In this document: positions 7,547-15,968 of the stretch, in pieces
How the letters are laid out: each line of letters opens with the position of its first letter
How positions within the stretch are numbered: position 1 is the first letter of the stretch
Assembly (NCBI GenBank): GCA_007118135.1
Contig: SKSE01000149.1
Coordinates: 1 to 33,290 of the forward strand
Reading direction: 5' to 3'
DNA length: 33,290 nt
Origin: Bacteroidales bacterium
GTDB lineage: Bacteria; Bacteroidota; Bacteroidia; Bacteroidales; UBA7960
Position numbers and translations under genes: made by a program
Notes under the pieces: generated by a model
Told to the model about the DNA's origin: nothing
Seen by the model: only the letters and a program-made list of their open reading frames with translations
Database searches by the model: none

Positions 7547-8908
7547 TCAATTGCTTTCAATAACCTGACCCGATTCTCTGTAAAGCTCAATACTACCATC
7601 AAGCAAAACGGCCAATACCGTTACATCTTTATCAAGCACTACCTCCGGAACATCAATGTAAATAATACCTGGGACACTACTCCAGTATTGTTTCATTTTT
7701 ACATCATACGATAATTTAGTACCATTACCAACCACCCAAATCCTGTTGACCTTATTTTTAATTCCCCTTAATGCTACCGGTCCTATCGGTTTGTAAGGAA
7801 GATATAAGTATAGGATATCTCCTTCGCGGTTAAGTGCAGTAGGACCATGAAAATGTTCTGCCGGAATACCTGCCCGGGTGCCATAAATGGCTTCGCGATG
7901 TTTGGAAGTCCATCGCCCAAGCTCTTCCAATATTTCTACCTGTTCTTCCGGGATTGTTCCGTCAGCCATTGGCCCCACATCGAGCAACAGATTTCCGCCT
8001 TTGCTAATGGTTTCAACAAAGATATTGATGATCTGATTCGGTGTTTTGTAATTGTAATCGTTATGCTGATACCCCCATGAGTCGTTCATGGTCATGCAAA
8101 GTTCCCAGTAACGTTCATTTGGTCTGGTTACAGGCAAACCCTGTTCGGGAGTAGCATAATCTCCAAATCCTTGTATCCTGTTGTTTAAAATAACGTTCTC
8201 GTTCATACCACGTAGCATTCCGGTCAATTCCCTGGCACGCCAGGCTTCTGCTGAAGCTTCCCAGTCACCATCGAACCAGAACAGGTCGGGGTTGTATTTC
8301 CTGGAAAGCTCTTCCAACTGGCAAAAGTTAAAGTCAACAAATCTGTTCCAGCGCTCCGGATCATCTGTATACCTTTTCTCTGTTCTGGTAAAGTTGGGAT
8401 AATCAGGATGAGACCAATCCAATACAGAAAAGTAAAGACCAACCTTCATGTCGTTATCTCTCAAGGCATCCACAAAAGGACCAATCAGGTCTCTGCCGGC
8501 CGGAGTCCGTTTTGCCACGCTTAGATCGTTGCAATTGGTGTCCCACAAAGACACTCCGTCGTGATGTTTCGCCGTGAGAACAGCATACTTTGCACCGCTT
8601 CTCCTGAATAATCCGGCCCATTCATTTGGGTCATAGTTTTCAGCGGTAAAACCGTCAAGCTGTTGCATGTATTTTTCATAAGGCAGATATTTATTAAAGA
8701 ATGACCAGCTCTCGTCAATTCCGAATACAGAATAAATACCCCAGTGAATGAAAATGCCCAATTTAGCATCTTCAAACCATTGCATCCTTTTTTCTTTTGC
8801 TTCAGCTGTTTCCTGCGCCCTAAGCACGTTTACGGGAACAAAGAGTATTAATGCAATAATAGCGATAACCAGCGAAACATTCAATCCTCGTTTTATTAAT
8901 TTTATCAT
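7547..8908 (-). CDS. Alpha-L-fucosidase, GH29
   Basis: The 453-residue protein has an N-terminal hydrophobic export segment (about 10-31) and a GH29 catalytic domain: WFEDAKLGIFIHWGIYSV, then YAVLTAKHHDGVSLW (His115-His116), and DLFWFDGDW with Asp213 as the predicted nucleophile. The conserved end of the barrel, SKGGNLLLDVGPMADGTIP, is present, followed by a C-terminal beta-sandwich. The reaction is removal of terminal alpha-L-fucose with retention. The gene lies 70 bases ahead of the GH38-like gene and looks complete. Linkage preference cannot be read from the sequence. Confidence 0.95.
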   Translation of the reverse strand: MIKLIKRGLNVSLVIAIIALILFVPVNVLRAQETAEAKEKRMQWFEDAKLGIFIHWGIYSVFGIDESWSFFNKYLPYEKYMQQLDGFTAENYDPNEWAGLFRRSGAKYAVLTAKHHDGVSLWDTNCNDLSVAKRTPAGRDLIGPFVDALRDNDMKVGLYFSVLDWSHPDYPNFTRTEKRYTDDPERWNRFVDFNFCQLEELSRKYNPDLFWFDGDWEASAEAWRARELTGMLRGMNENVILNNRIQGFGDYATPEQGLPVTRPNERYWELCMTMNDSWGYQHNDYNYKTPNQIINIFVETISKGGNLLLDVGPMADGTIPEEQVEILEELGRWTSKHREAIYGTRAGIPAEHFHGPTALNREGDILYLYLPYKPIGPVALRGIKNKVNRIWVVGNGTKLSYDVKMKQYWSSVPGIIYIDVPEVVLDKDVTVLAVLLDGSIELYRESGQVIESN

Positions 8909-9006
8909 AGTGCGAAAAATCTTTTTGCTGTTTAAAATGTTCTGAAGAAATTACCATGCAAAATACGGCTCATTTAGTTCTTTCAATCAGAGAATAAAAA
9001 ACAATA

Positions 9007-9072
9007 CTACTGATTATCAAGCTCTTTTATCCTCATATTCCTGAATTTGACCGTTGACCCTTTTTCCTGTTC
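9007..9072 (-). pseudogene. Last ~21 codons of a lost DUF1080 gene
   Basis: Just past the stop of the HEAT-DUF1080 gene the same reading frame, after a second in-frame TAA (9073-9075), encodes EKGSTVKFRNMRIKELDNQ and a TAG stop at 9007-9009. KFRNMRIKEL is the usual closing strand of DUF1080 domains, and the upstream gene already has its own version (EFRDIYIREIPRP). The piece is therefore a second DUF1080 3' end without a gene body. It is short, so chance resemblance cannot be fully excluded. Confidence 0.6.
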
Positions 9073-9093
9073 TTACAGACCCAATACATAAGG

Positions 9094-11874
9094 TTAGGGG
9101 CGGGGAATCTCCCTGATATAAATGTCCCTGAACTCGGCTCGGGATGCATGTGCCTGTAATTCAATAACTTCCTTGTCGAAGACAGGGATGCTTCGGTCCC
9201 AGAAGTTCTCAAGCACCACATTATCTGTAACCAGCAGGCCGTTGAGATACACGGTAACCTTATCGTCGATCATGACAATGCGGAAAGTATTCCACTCATC
9301 TATGGGATTGTCAGCCACCAAAAGCGGATCACTCTGATACTTCTGGTTATTATATAAGCCACCCGAACCGACCTGAGCTCCTACTTCAATGAGCGCAGTA
9401 TCCCAGGCCTGCACCTGTGGAGTACCCCGGAGATACAATCCTGAGTCTCCTTCAGGTTCTAACTTCCAGTCAATGTACAATTCAAAATCGCCATACATCT
9501 TTTCAGTGCATATGTTATCGAAGCCATCGCCTTTATAAATGAGTATTCCGTCTTCCACATGCCAATTGCTTCGCATGAGTTCATCGGCTTTTTCCTGCTC
9601 AGCAGCAAGCTCCTCGGGAGTCATGTTTGCCCGGGCAATCGGGTTTCTCACCAGTCCTTTCCATCCGGTAAGGTCAACACCGTTAAAAATCGATACAAAA
9701 CCCCCTTCATCAGGTAGTTCTGACAAGTGTCTCAGGAGCGCCTCCCTCTGATAGTCTGCTTCTGCATCCTGATTAACATCTATGGCTTTGTAAACAATCT
9801 CATTTACAGCAGGACCATAAAGGTCACTGTTTTCAAGTACGATATTCTGTATAGATTGCACGGCAACCTGCTTTAGTTCAGGATCATCAAGATATCCTGA
9901 AAGAAACACCAAGGCCATCAGCGTTTTATTAGCTGAAATTTGATTTAGTATCATTCGTTTTTGCTGAAGGGTTGTGGCAAGCTCCATCGCATTCCGGAAC
10001 ATCAGCACCTTTTGGTCTTCTGGCTCACCCGAACGATTGATCCCCCCTATATAACCCGACAGTGCCTGCTCGCGCAAACGGCTATCGTTGTTTGTTTGGG
10101 CAGTATTCCATAGTATTGGCATTGCAGCCGGATCGTTCCAAACAGTCAATGCTCCAATGGCAGCTTCCTTTTGCTCCATACTACCTGAGTGAATTGCATT
10201 TTCCATTAACGACAATGACTCTTCACCTCCAATCCGTGCAAGTACCCGATAATAATTGATTTCAGCGGCTCCCGGACTGGTCATAAAACCGGTTACGATA
10301 TCAACCTGTTGTGAAGTGCTTTCCTTCCCGCTTAAAGCTTTTAACAGGGCATCCTGCAAGGCAATTATATCTTCATTAGTGCTTACCTTATTCAGTAATG
10401 CAGCAATTTTTTCCTCATCGCCTGGTTTTGCAACTGCAGGTAAAGCTGTAATTGCGGCATTTACTATCCGGGTATCATTGTTTTGAGTATCAGAGAAAAT
10501 AAGTGCGGAATGTCGTTCGGCCTGTTTCTGAGCAATAATGTCAATGAAAGCAATACGTGCCAATCCATCAGATTGGGGTAATACTTTGGCAACAGCGTCG
10601 GCAATTTCATCACCATCAATGATAAGAAGCGACTCTTTGACCGCATGAATTAACTCAGCATCTGCAGTATTCATAATTCTAAGTAATCCTGGCACCGATT
10701 CCTTGTGCCTTAAGGAAGCCACTGCATGAACAGCTGCCAACTGAACCTCTCTGTTATCAGACTGAAGTGATTCTGTGATAAATGGAACTGCATTGCGATA
10801 ATTTTTTTGGGAAAGCAGCCATATTATTTCTGAACGGAGAGCCATGTTACCGGTAGACCTGGCCAGATTTAAAAGTTCACCAGCCACATCGTCTGAGTAA
10901 TGCTCATCCAACAGGTATAATGCTGTCATGCGAAACTCGTTACTTGATGACTGCAGTGCCTGCAAAAGTTGAGGTAACGGCACCTGATCCAAAGCATTTG
11001 TAAATATTCGTAAGGTTCTGCTACGGGTTTGCACCGGAACATTCTCATTGAACATGATTTTTTCAAGATCATTTACCGCGGCTGTCTTATGTTCTCCTGT
11101 CGCCATATTTTCAAGCAACAATAAATAGGAAGCAGTTGCCTCAGTTGCTTCCCAGGCAAAACCTGCTCTCCGGGCTGCCCTCTCCAGGCGTGATTTCGAA
11201 CGTACATGAGTCATTTCAGCCAAAGCACGCATTGCGGCTTTTGTCTCATCAACTTTTGAGGAACGTGCCATTCTTCTGAGAGAATTTGCCGCAGGGGTAT
11301 ACTGCAATGCACCCAGTGCCTGTGCAATAATAACTTTGTTTTCACCTGTTGCACCTGGAAAAGCATCCAACAGGGCCTTTCCGGCACTTTCTGATGAAAT
11401 ATTTATAAGTACGCGGGCAGCAGGATCAGCAAGCCTTTTGTGCTTTAGCAACGCAGCCATGGCAGGAACAGCTTCGTCGCCGGCAATATATTGCAACTCC
11501 TGAAGCAGAAAATCCTTTACCTCATCGTCTTGCACAGAAGCAATTGCTTTGGTAAGTGCCTGAGAGCACTCCCGCATTTTTTCAGGTTTGCTCCCATCGG
11601 CAATATATTTCACAAGACTACCTATGGCATAGCGTTCTTTTGTATCATCTCCCTGGCCCGGAGCAACCAATGAGGGTGTTAATGTGGCAATAACCTGCCC
11701 ACTCATCTGCGATAATTCTCCCATAATATGGTTAAAATCTTCACTGTTTTGCGCCGGCAAATGCATAAGCAAGTCGGCAATTATTGTCTGGTTTGTCCGA
11801 TTTTGCGGCTGTTGCGCCCAAATGCCCAAAAGAAGCATGGAGCATATAACTGTAAATAAAGCTTTTTTCATCAT
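9094..11874 (-). CDS. HEAT-repeat protein fused to a DUF1080 (3-keto-disaccharide hydrolase-like) domain
   Basis: A signal peptide (about 1-21, ending IWAQQPQ) is followed by some 690 residues of helical pairs typical of HEAT repeats (for example AVPAMAALLKHKRLADPAARVLINI and EVQLAAVHAVASLRHKESVPGLL). A DUF1080 domain starts near residue 724 (FVSIFNGVDLTGWKG) and includes DFELYIDWKLEPEGDSGLYLRG and WNTFRIVMIDDKVTVYLNG. DUF1080 members act on 3-keto sugars as hydrolases or lyases, or bind glycans with a concanavalin-like sandwich. The HEAT part probably serves binding or display. The neighbouring oxidoreductase, ending 24 bases upstream of this start, could make the 3-keto substrate. An alternative start is the second methionine. 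Confidence 0.88.
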   Translation of the reverse strand: MMKKALFTVICSMLLLGIWAQQPQNRTNQTIIADLLMHLPAQNSEDFNHIMGELSQMSGQVIATLTPSLVAPGQGDDTKERYAIGSLVKYIADGSKPEKMRECSQALTKAIASVQDDEVKDFLLQELQYIAGDEAVPAMAALLKHKRLADPAARVLINISSESAGKALLDAFPGATGENKVIIAQALGALQYTPAANSLRRMARSSKVDETKAAMRALAEMTHVRSKSRLERAARRAGFAWEATEATASYLLLLENMATGEHKTAAVNDLEKIMFNENVPVQTRSRTLRIFTNALDQVPLPQLLQALQSSSNEFRMTALYLLDEHYSDDVAGELLNLARSTGNMALRSEIIWLLSQKNYRNAVPFITESLQSDNREVQLAAVHAVASLRHKESVPGLLRIMNTADAELIHAVKESLLIIDGDEIADAVAKVLPQSDGLARIAFIDIIAQKQAERHSALIFSDTQNNDTRIVNAAITALPAVAKPGDEEKIAALLNKVSTNEDIIALQDALLKALSGKESTSQQVDIVTGFMTSPGAAEINYYRVLARIGGEESLSLMENAIHSGSMEQKEAAIGALTVWNDPAAMPILWNTAQTNNDSRLREQALSGYIGGINRSGEPEDQKVLMFRNAMELATTLQQKRMILNQISANKTLMALVFLSGYLDDPELKQVAVQSIQNIVLENSDLYGPAVNEIVYKAIDVNQDAEADYQREALLRHLSELPDEGGFVSIFNGVDLTGWKGLVRNPIARANMTPEELAAEQEKADELMRSNWHVEDGILIYKGDGFDNICTEKMYGDFELYIDWKLEPEGDSGLYLRGTPQVQAWDTALIEVGAQVGSGGLYNNQKYQSDPLLVADNPIDEWNTFRIVMIDDKVTVYLNGLLVTDNVVLENFWDRSIPVFDKEVIELQAHASRAEFRDIYIREIPRP

Positions 11875-11898
11875 ATTTTTTTAGTTTTCATATAAATA

Positions 11899-13152
11899 TC
11901 AGATATTCCAGGGTGCCCTTAATGGTTGATTAATCATTAGGTTGGCAGCATGGTCGCCAATAAATTCACATTTTACGGGATCAAACTTCAGCGAACGCCC
12001 AAGACGAATAGCAACCAAGGCCATGTTTACAATGGTTCCCGAGCGGAAACCGTTATCTTCATTCAAAGCAAATTTTTGTCGTGTTCTAACAGATTCGGAG
12101 AAGTTTGTAATCTGACGGGCAGGATTTGGCATGGATGCAAGTTTCTTTTCTAAATCGGGGATATCGCTACGGAAACCTCTAAAGAGCTTTCCATTGGGAC
12201 CTTCAATATATGCGGCATCCTTATCTTTATTGTCACCATCCAATATTATTTTGCAACCATCGTCATAGGTAAGTTCTACCCGTTTCCATACACCAGCTGC
12301 ATCAGGATGCTGCTGTTCGGTATCTACATCAACTGCAATCGGACTGGTATTGTCTTTACCAAGGAAATATTGAACAGGATCGAGGTAATGTTGCCCCATG
12401 TCGCCCAAACCACCGCCATCGTAATCCCAATAACCGCGGAAAGTACTATGAACTCTATGCGGATGATAGGGTTTAAACGGAGCCGGACCCAGCCACATAT
12501 CGTAATCAAGATGTGATGGAACCTCTTGAACATCTAAATCCGTACGTCCAACCCAAAAGAATTTCCAATCGAAGCCTGTGGCATCGTTTACTGTTACCTT
12601 CAAAGGCCAGCCAAGCAGTCCGCTGTCGACCAGTTTTTTTATCTTATCTACCGTAGTTTGCATACCGTAGAAATTATCCTTGAACCGGAACCATGTGTTA
12701 AGACGGAACATTCTGCCGTATTCCGCCATGGCTTCTTTTACCCGAAGTCCTTCTCCGATGGTCCGTGTCATAGGCTTTTCGCACCATATATCTTTTCCTG
12801 CCCGTGCTGCATCAACACACATTACACCATGCCAGTGGGGCGGTGTAGCTATATGCACTATATCTATCTCCGGATTGAGGAGCAACTCGCGGTAATCATG
12901 ATACGCCTTTACCGGATATCCTAATGCTTGTTTAGCAAGTTCAATATGCTTTTTATCCACATCGCAAATGGCTAATACCCGCGTGTTATCATAAGGAATA
13001 TGACCTCGCCCCATAGCACCGACACCAATAATTGCTTTAGTAAGCCTGTCGGATGGAGCGATATACTTTGCACCACCCAAAACCCAGGAAGGAACAATGG
13101 AGAAAACAGCTGCAGTAGCCGCTCCTTTTTTGATAAAATCTCTTCTGTCCAT
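11899..13152 (-). CDS. Gfo/Idh/MocA family oxidoreductase with Tat-like signal
   Basis: The 417-residue protein opens with a twin-arginine-like leader (MDRRDFIKKGAATAAVFSIV), then a Rossmann fold with GVGAMGRGH (about 43-51) for NAD(P) and the family's EKP motif at 125-127 (WCEKPMTRTIGEG). The second domain holds GGGLGDMGQHYLDPVQYF, whose Asp and His match the usual catalytic pair. Such exported enzymes oxidise or reduce sugar hydroxyls, and several act with DUF1080 partners in 3-keto-glycoside pathways. That partnership is suggested here by the next gene starting only 24 bases downstream. Substrate and cofactor retention in the periplasm are not visible. Confidence 0.92.
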   Translation of the reverse strand: MDRRDFIKKGAATAAVFSIVPSWVLGGAKYIAPSDRLTKAIIGVGAMGRGHIPYDNTRVLAICDVDKKHIELAKQALGYPVKAYHDYRELLLNPEIDIVHIATPPHWHGVMCVDAARAGKDIWCEKPMTRTIGEGLRVKEAMAEYGRMFRLNTWFRFKDNFYGMQTTVDKIKKLVDSGLLGWPLKVTVNDATGFDWKFFWVGRTDLDVQEVPSHLDYDMWLGPAPFKPYHPHRVHSTFRGYWDYDGGGLGDMGQHYLDPVQYFLGKDNTSPIAVDVDTEQQHPDAAGVWKRVELTYDDGCKIILDGDNKDKDAAYIEGPNGKLFRGFRSDIPDLEKKLASMPNPARQITNFSESVRTRQKFALNEDNGFRSGTIVNMALVAIRLGRSLKFDPVKCEFIGDHAANLMINQPLRAPWNI

Positions 13153-13411
13153 CTAAGAAAAATTTTGATTTATAAAAATATAAAGTACTCAGTATTCATG
13201 TAGATATCTTAAATCAGTTCGATACATTTTTCAGTACAATCAGGAATAATCAACTCTTCAATGTAGCTCGCAAAATAGTGATAAGTAGGTAAAAATACAA
13301 ATAAAAGTATATAGTCTTTATAAATTTTTTACTAAAGTTTGCTGTCAACTGGAAATTTAAGAAAAAAGTAAAATTCAACATCTAAAGTCCATTTCGTCTT
13401 TCATTAATTGG
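13153..13411. other. 259-base AT-rich gap, possible internal promoter region
   Basis: This is one of the longest gaps inside the minus-strand run, between the 825-residue lipoprotein and the oxidoreductase. No open frame or hairpin stands out and no exact TAnnTTTG box was found. The length leaves room for a separate promoter for the oxidoreductase and downstream genes. Confidence 0.35.
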
Positions 13412-15889
13412 TTAATGAACTCTTTCAGGCTCTCCGACCACCTTAAACTCAAATTTCAACACCGGCGATTGCTCTCCGGAAAATTGCCCCGTGACTTCTA
13501 CCCTATTCTCTCCCTCCGACCATATTGGTAATGTTGTAAATTCAATCTTTTTACGGGGTTTCCAAAAAGTATCTGTAATATACAGGCTTTCACCGTCAAA
13601 AACAATGCAATCCCCTGCCTTAACGGGTTCATCGATACTGATTACCTGATAGTTATTGAATGAAATGGTCAATCCGGAAATGTATGCTGTTCTGTTTCCA
13701 TCCGTAGGTGAAGTAGTCATATAAAACCTGGCCGGTTGATCATCGTATGGATTATTGAATGCAAACCTACCGGCAACAGGTTCGCCGGTTTGCACCTCCC
13801 TGTAGGCATGCTCGAAACCTCTGAAAAGCATCAATTGACGTAATTCCCAATGATTTTCATCCACCTTAGTCAACTGAAACTCATTATTGGGGTTCTTGAG
13901 TCGCTCAATCTGGTCAGGCGAGAAGACCTTTGCATGCCTGGCCTTTTGCCATTCGCGGATTGCCTCGAAAAGCCGGTCGCGAAAACCGCTTTGCTCTATC
14001 CTATCATCTATACGCAACAGGTAACCCGCATCGTATCCTGCGCTTCTTGCCTGTATCCATTCCACATCTTCGGGGCGAAATTCGGGATGCAGAACAAACC
14101 ATCCCAACATACCTGGCATCAGGTTACGGTCGAAGTAGCGCTGATTTTCGATACGGTAGTTTACCTGACTTTCGCGCAAGGCATCGTACCATGGTTCGCC
14201 CCAGTTCATAAATGAATAAATGTGCCAGTAAAAGTGAAAAGTTCCTGCGCCACATGTGAGCCGGTATCGGTCAAGGTTATTGTACCACTCTTCAATAAAC
14301 AGCCCTGCTGCATATTGATCATGCCCGGTAGGCGATGCAGCAGCATGTGGATAGCCGTCGAAGTCCATCAGGTCAATTCCGGTTTCATTGCATACTTCTG
14401 CAAGTCGTCGGGCATATTCCTGCTGGAGGTGAATATCGGGGTAAAAGCCACTATAACTATTGTTTGTGAGTTTGTCGATTTTGGTTCCGGCTTCAAAAGC
14501 TGCCGGGGTGGTACCAAACTGCCCTCTTCGGCAATCGAGCAGGCGCCAGGGTTCTTCGTCAGATACCTTCCGGTAGTTTATCAATTCCTTGCCTATTTTA
14601 ACTGTATGGGTTAAACCGGGGTACAGGAAAAACATTGGGTCTTCAATGTAGATAACATCGTCATCAATTGCAAGGTCTCTGGTAATCAATGCGCTTCCAG
14701 TTCTGGCCAGGCTGTCGCTGGGAACGGGTGTTACGTAGGGATCGTGCGGAGATGTGAACATGGCAAGGGTATGCACACCCAGTGAAATACCTTCCTGCCT
14801 GGCAGCATCAGTAATTGCCCTGATCTCATCAGCGCCACCAGGAAAACGGCCTGTTGTCAGACCAAAATGCCCCCATGACTGGAAAATATCACCAATATGG
14901 ATTAGGTTAAATCCGCACTCTTTAGCATATTTCATACTTTTATACGGATCGCCTTCGTTGAGCAGATATGCTTGTCCGGGAATATCAGATCGCTTTATCC
15001 ACTCTCCGTTAAGCTTAGGATAAGGCAGACCTTCACCGAGGACGATTTTTTCAATATGGTCGAGTGTTTCGGGCTCCGGACAACCAAATATGGCAATGGC
15101 GCTGCCGATAAAATCAACATCAATTGGCTCTACATATTGCAAGTAGTTTGCCGGCCCCTCCCATACCTGAATAATCCGGGGAATTCTATAATCGCGTGAG
15201 AACAGGCGTAACTCGCTTCCCACACGCGTCTTAACCGCAGCAGCCCCCCTGTAAAGCCGCACATAAGGTGGCATATCACCGGCTACATTTACGTCAATAC
15301 TCACCCTGGTACCGGTAAGTCTTCGTATTGAATCAGAGACCTCTTGTCCGGGTAAAGGTTCTATTACAAAACCACCTGAATTGTCAGCATCGGGCAACCC
15401 TTCTATGGTTTTTATATTGAGGCCCTGCATTCCAATGGCAAATTCGCTGTCTCTCACAACGCAAATGGTTTCCCCTATTTTCTCATCTATAGTGGTAGAA
15501 TAAGGGCCCCATACTACAGCCTGAATGCCGTTGCGGGGTTCGACCGATAAAAGTTCAAATCGCAGGTAATCGGTTTTATTCTCAACGCTGATGGTAGCCA
15601 GCGAACCATTCTTATAAGATAATACAAGCTCCTTCTTATCGTGATCAAAATGAGCCGATGTCGGTTGAAAGTATACCGAATCCATGTAGAGAGCAAGTAC
15701 AGGTGATTTAATACCCCGTGGAATATAGGATATGTCTCCCGGTTTACTTTGCAATTGAGAGATATATCCATTTTTATCAATACCAAGCTTTAAGTAAGTG
15801 GTTTCAAACACTATACTGTCGCGGCTGCAGGAAAGCTGCAATAAAAACATTAAAAGCAAAAGCAGTTTTGTTGTGGTCTTTTTAATCAT
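13412..15889 (-). CDS. Lipoprotein with glycosidase-like barrel, family not recognised
   Basis: A lipoprotein signal (MIKKTTTKLLLLLMFLLQLSC, lipid cysteine about 21) leads an 825-residue protein. Residues about 25-265 look like a beta-sandwich of the kind ahead of GH36/GH97 barrels. From about 300 the sequence looks like a TIM barrel: CGFNLIHIGDIFQSWG, EGISLGVHTLAMF, and GIDLMDFDGYPH (Asp509, Asp511 as candidate catalytic residues). A strand-rich insert (about 400-470) interrupts it. A C-terminal sandwich (about 690-825) follows. It lies 79 bases after the GH110 gene, so it probably acts on the same glycan. I know no family with this combination; alpha-galactosidase-like activity is a guess. 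Confidence 0.6.
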   Translation of the reverse strand: MIKKTTTKLLLLLMFLLQLSCSRDSIVFETTYLKLGIDKNGYISQLQSKPGDISYIPRGIKSPVLALYMDSVYFQPTSAHFDHDKKELVLSYKNGSLATISVENKTDYLRFELLSVEPRNGIQAVVWGPYSTTIDEKIGETICVVRDSEFAIGMQGLNIKTIEGLPDADNSGGFVIEPLPGQEVSDSIRRLTGTRVSIDVNVAGDMPPYVRLYRGAAAVKTRVGSELRLFSRDYRIPRIIQVWEGPANYLQYVEPIDVDFIGSAIAIFGCPEPETLDHIEKIVLGEGLPYPKLNGEWIKRSDIPGQAYLLNEGDPYKSMKYAKECGFNLIHIGDIFQSWGHFGLTTGRFPGGADEIRAITDAARQEGISLGVHTLAMFTSPHDPYVTPVPSDSLARTGSALITRDLAIDDDVIYIEDPMFFLYPGLTHTVKIGKELINYRKVSDEEPWRLLDCRRGQFGTTPAAFEAGTKIDKLTNNSYSGFYPDIHLQQEYARRLAEVCNETGIDLMDFDGYPHAAASPTGHDQYAAGLFIEEWYNNLDRYRLTCGAGTFHFYWHIYSFMNWGEPWYDALRESQVNYRIENQRYFDRNLMPGMLGWFVLHPEFRPEDVEWIQARSAGYDAGYLLRIDDRIEQSGFRDRLFEAIREWQKARHAKVFSPDQIERLKNPNNEFQLTKVDENHWELRQLMLFRGFEHAYREVQTGEPVAGRFAFNNPYDDQPARFYMTTSPTDGNRTAYISGLTISFNNYQVISIDEPVKAGDCIVFDGESLYITDTFWKPRKKIEFTTLPIWSEGENRVEVTGQFSGEQSPVLKFEFKVVGEPERVH

Positions 15890-15968
15890 AATCAGCGGTT
15901 TTAATCATTATGAAAAGGTAATGGTCCAGTGGTTTTTTGAGTCCAGCCTCAATCCGGCTGAAAACATG

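Noticed and set aside
13290-13360. TTGACA-like and TATAAA-like pair in the 259-base gap on the minus strand
   Set aside because: Spacing is not right for a sigma-70 promoter and Bacteroidetes do not use that consensus; AT-rich DNA gives such matches by chance.
15944-15960. Hairpin CAGCC/GGCTG between the GH110 and the 825-residue gene
   Set aside because: There is no T-run after it on either strand and the flanking genes look cotranscribed, so it is not called a terminator.
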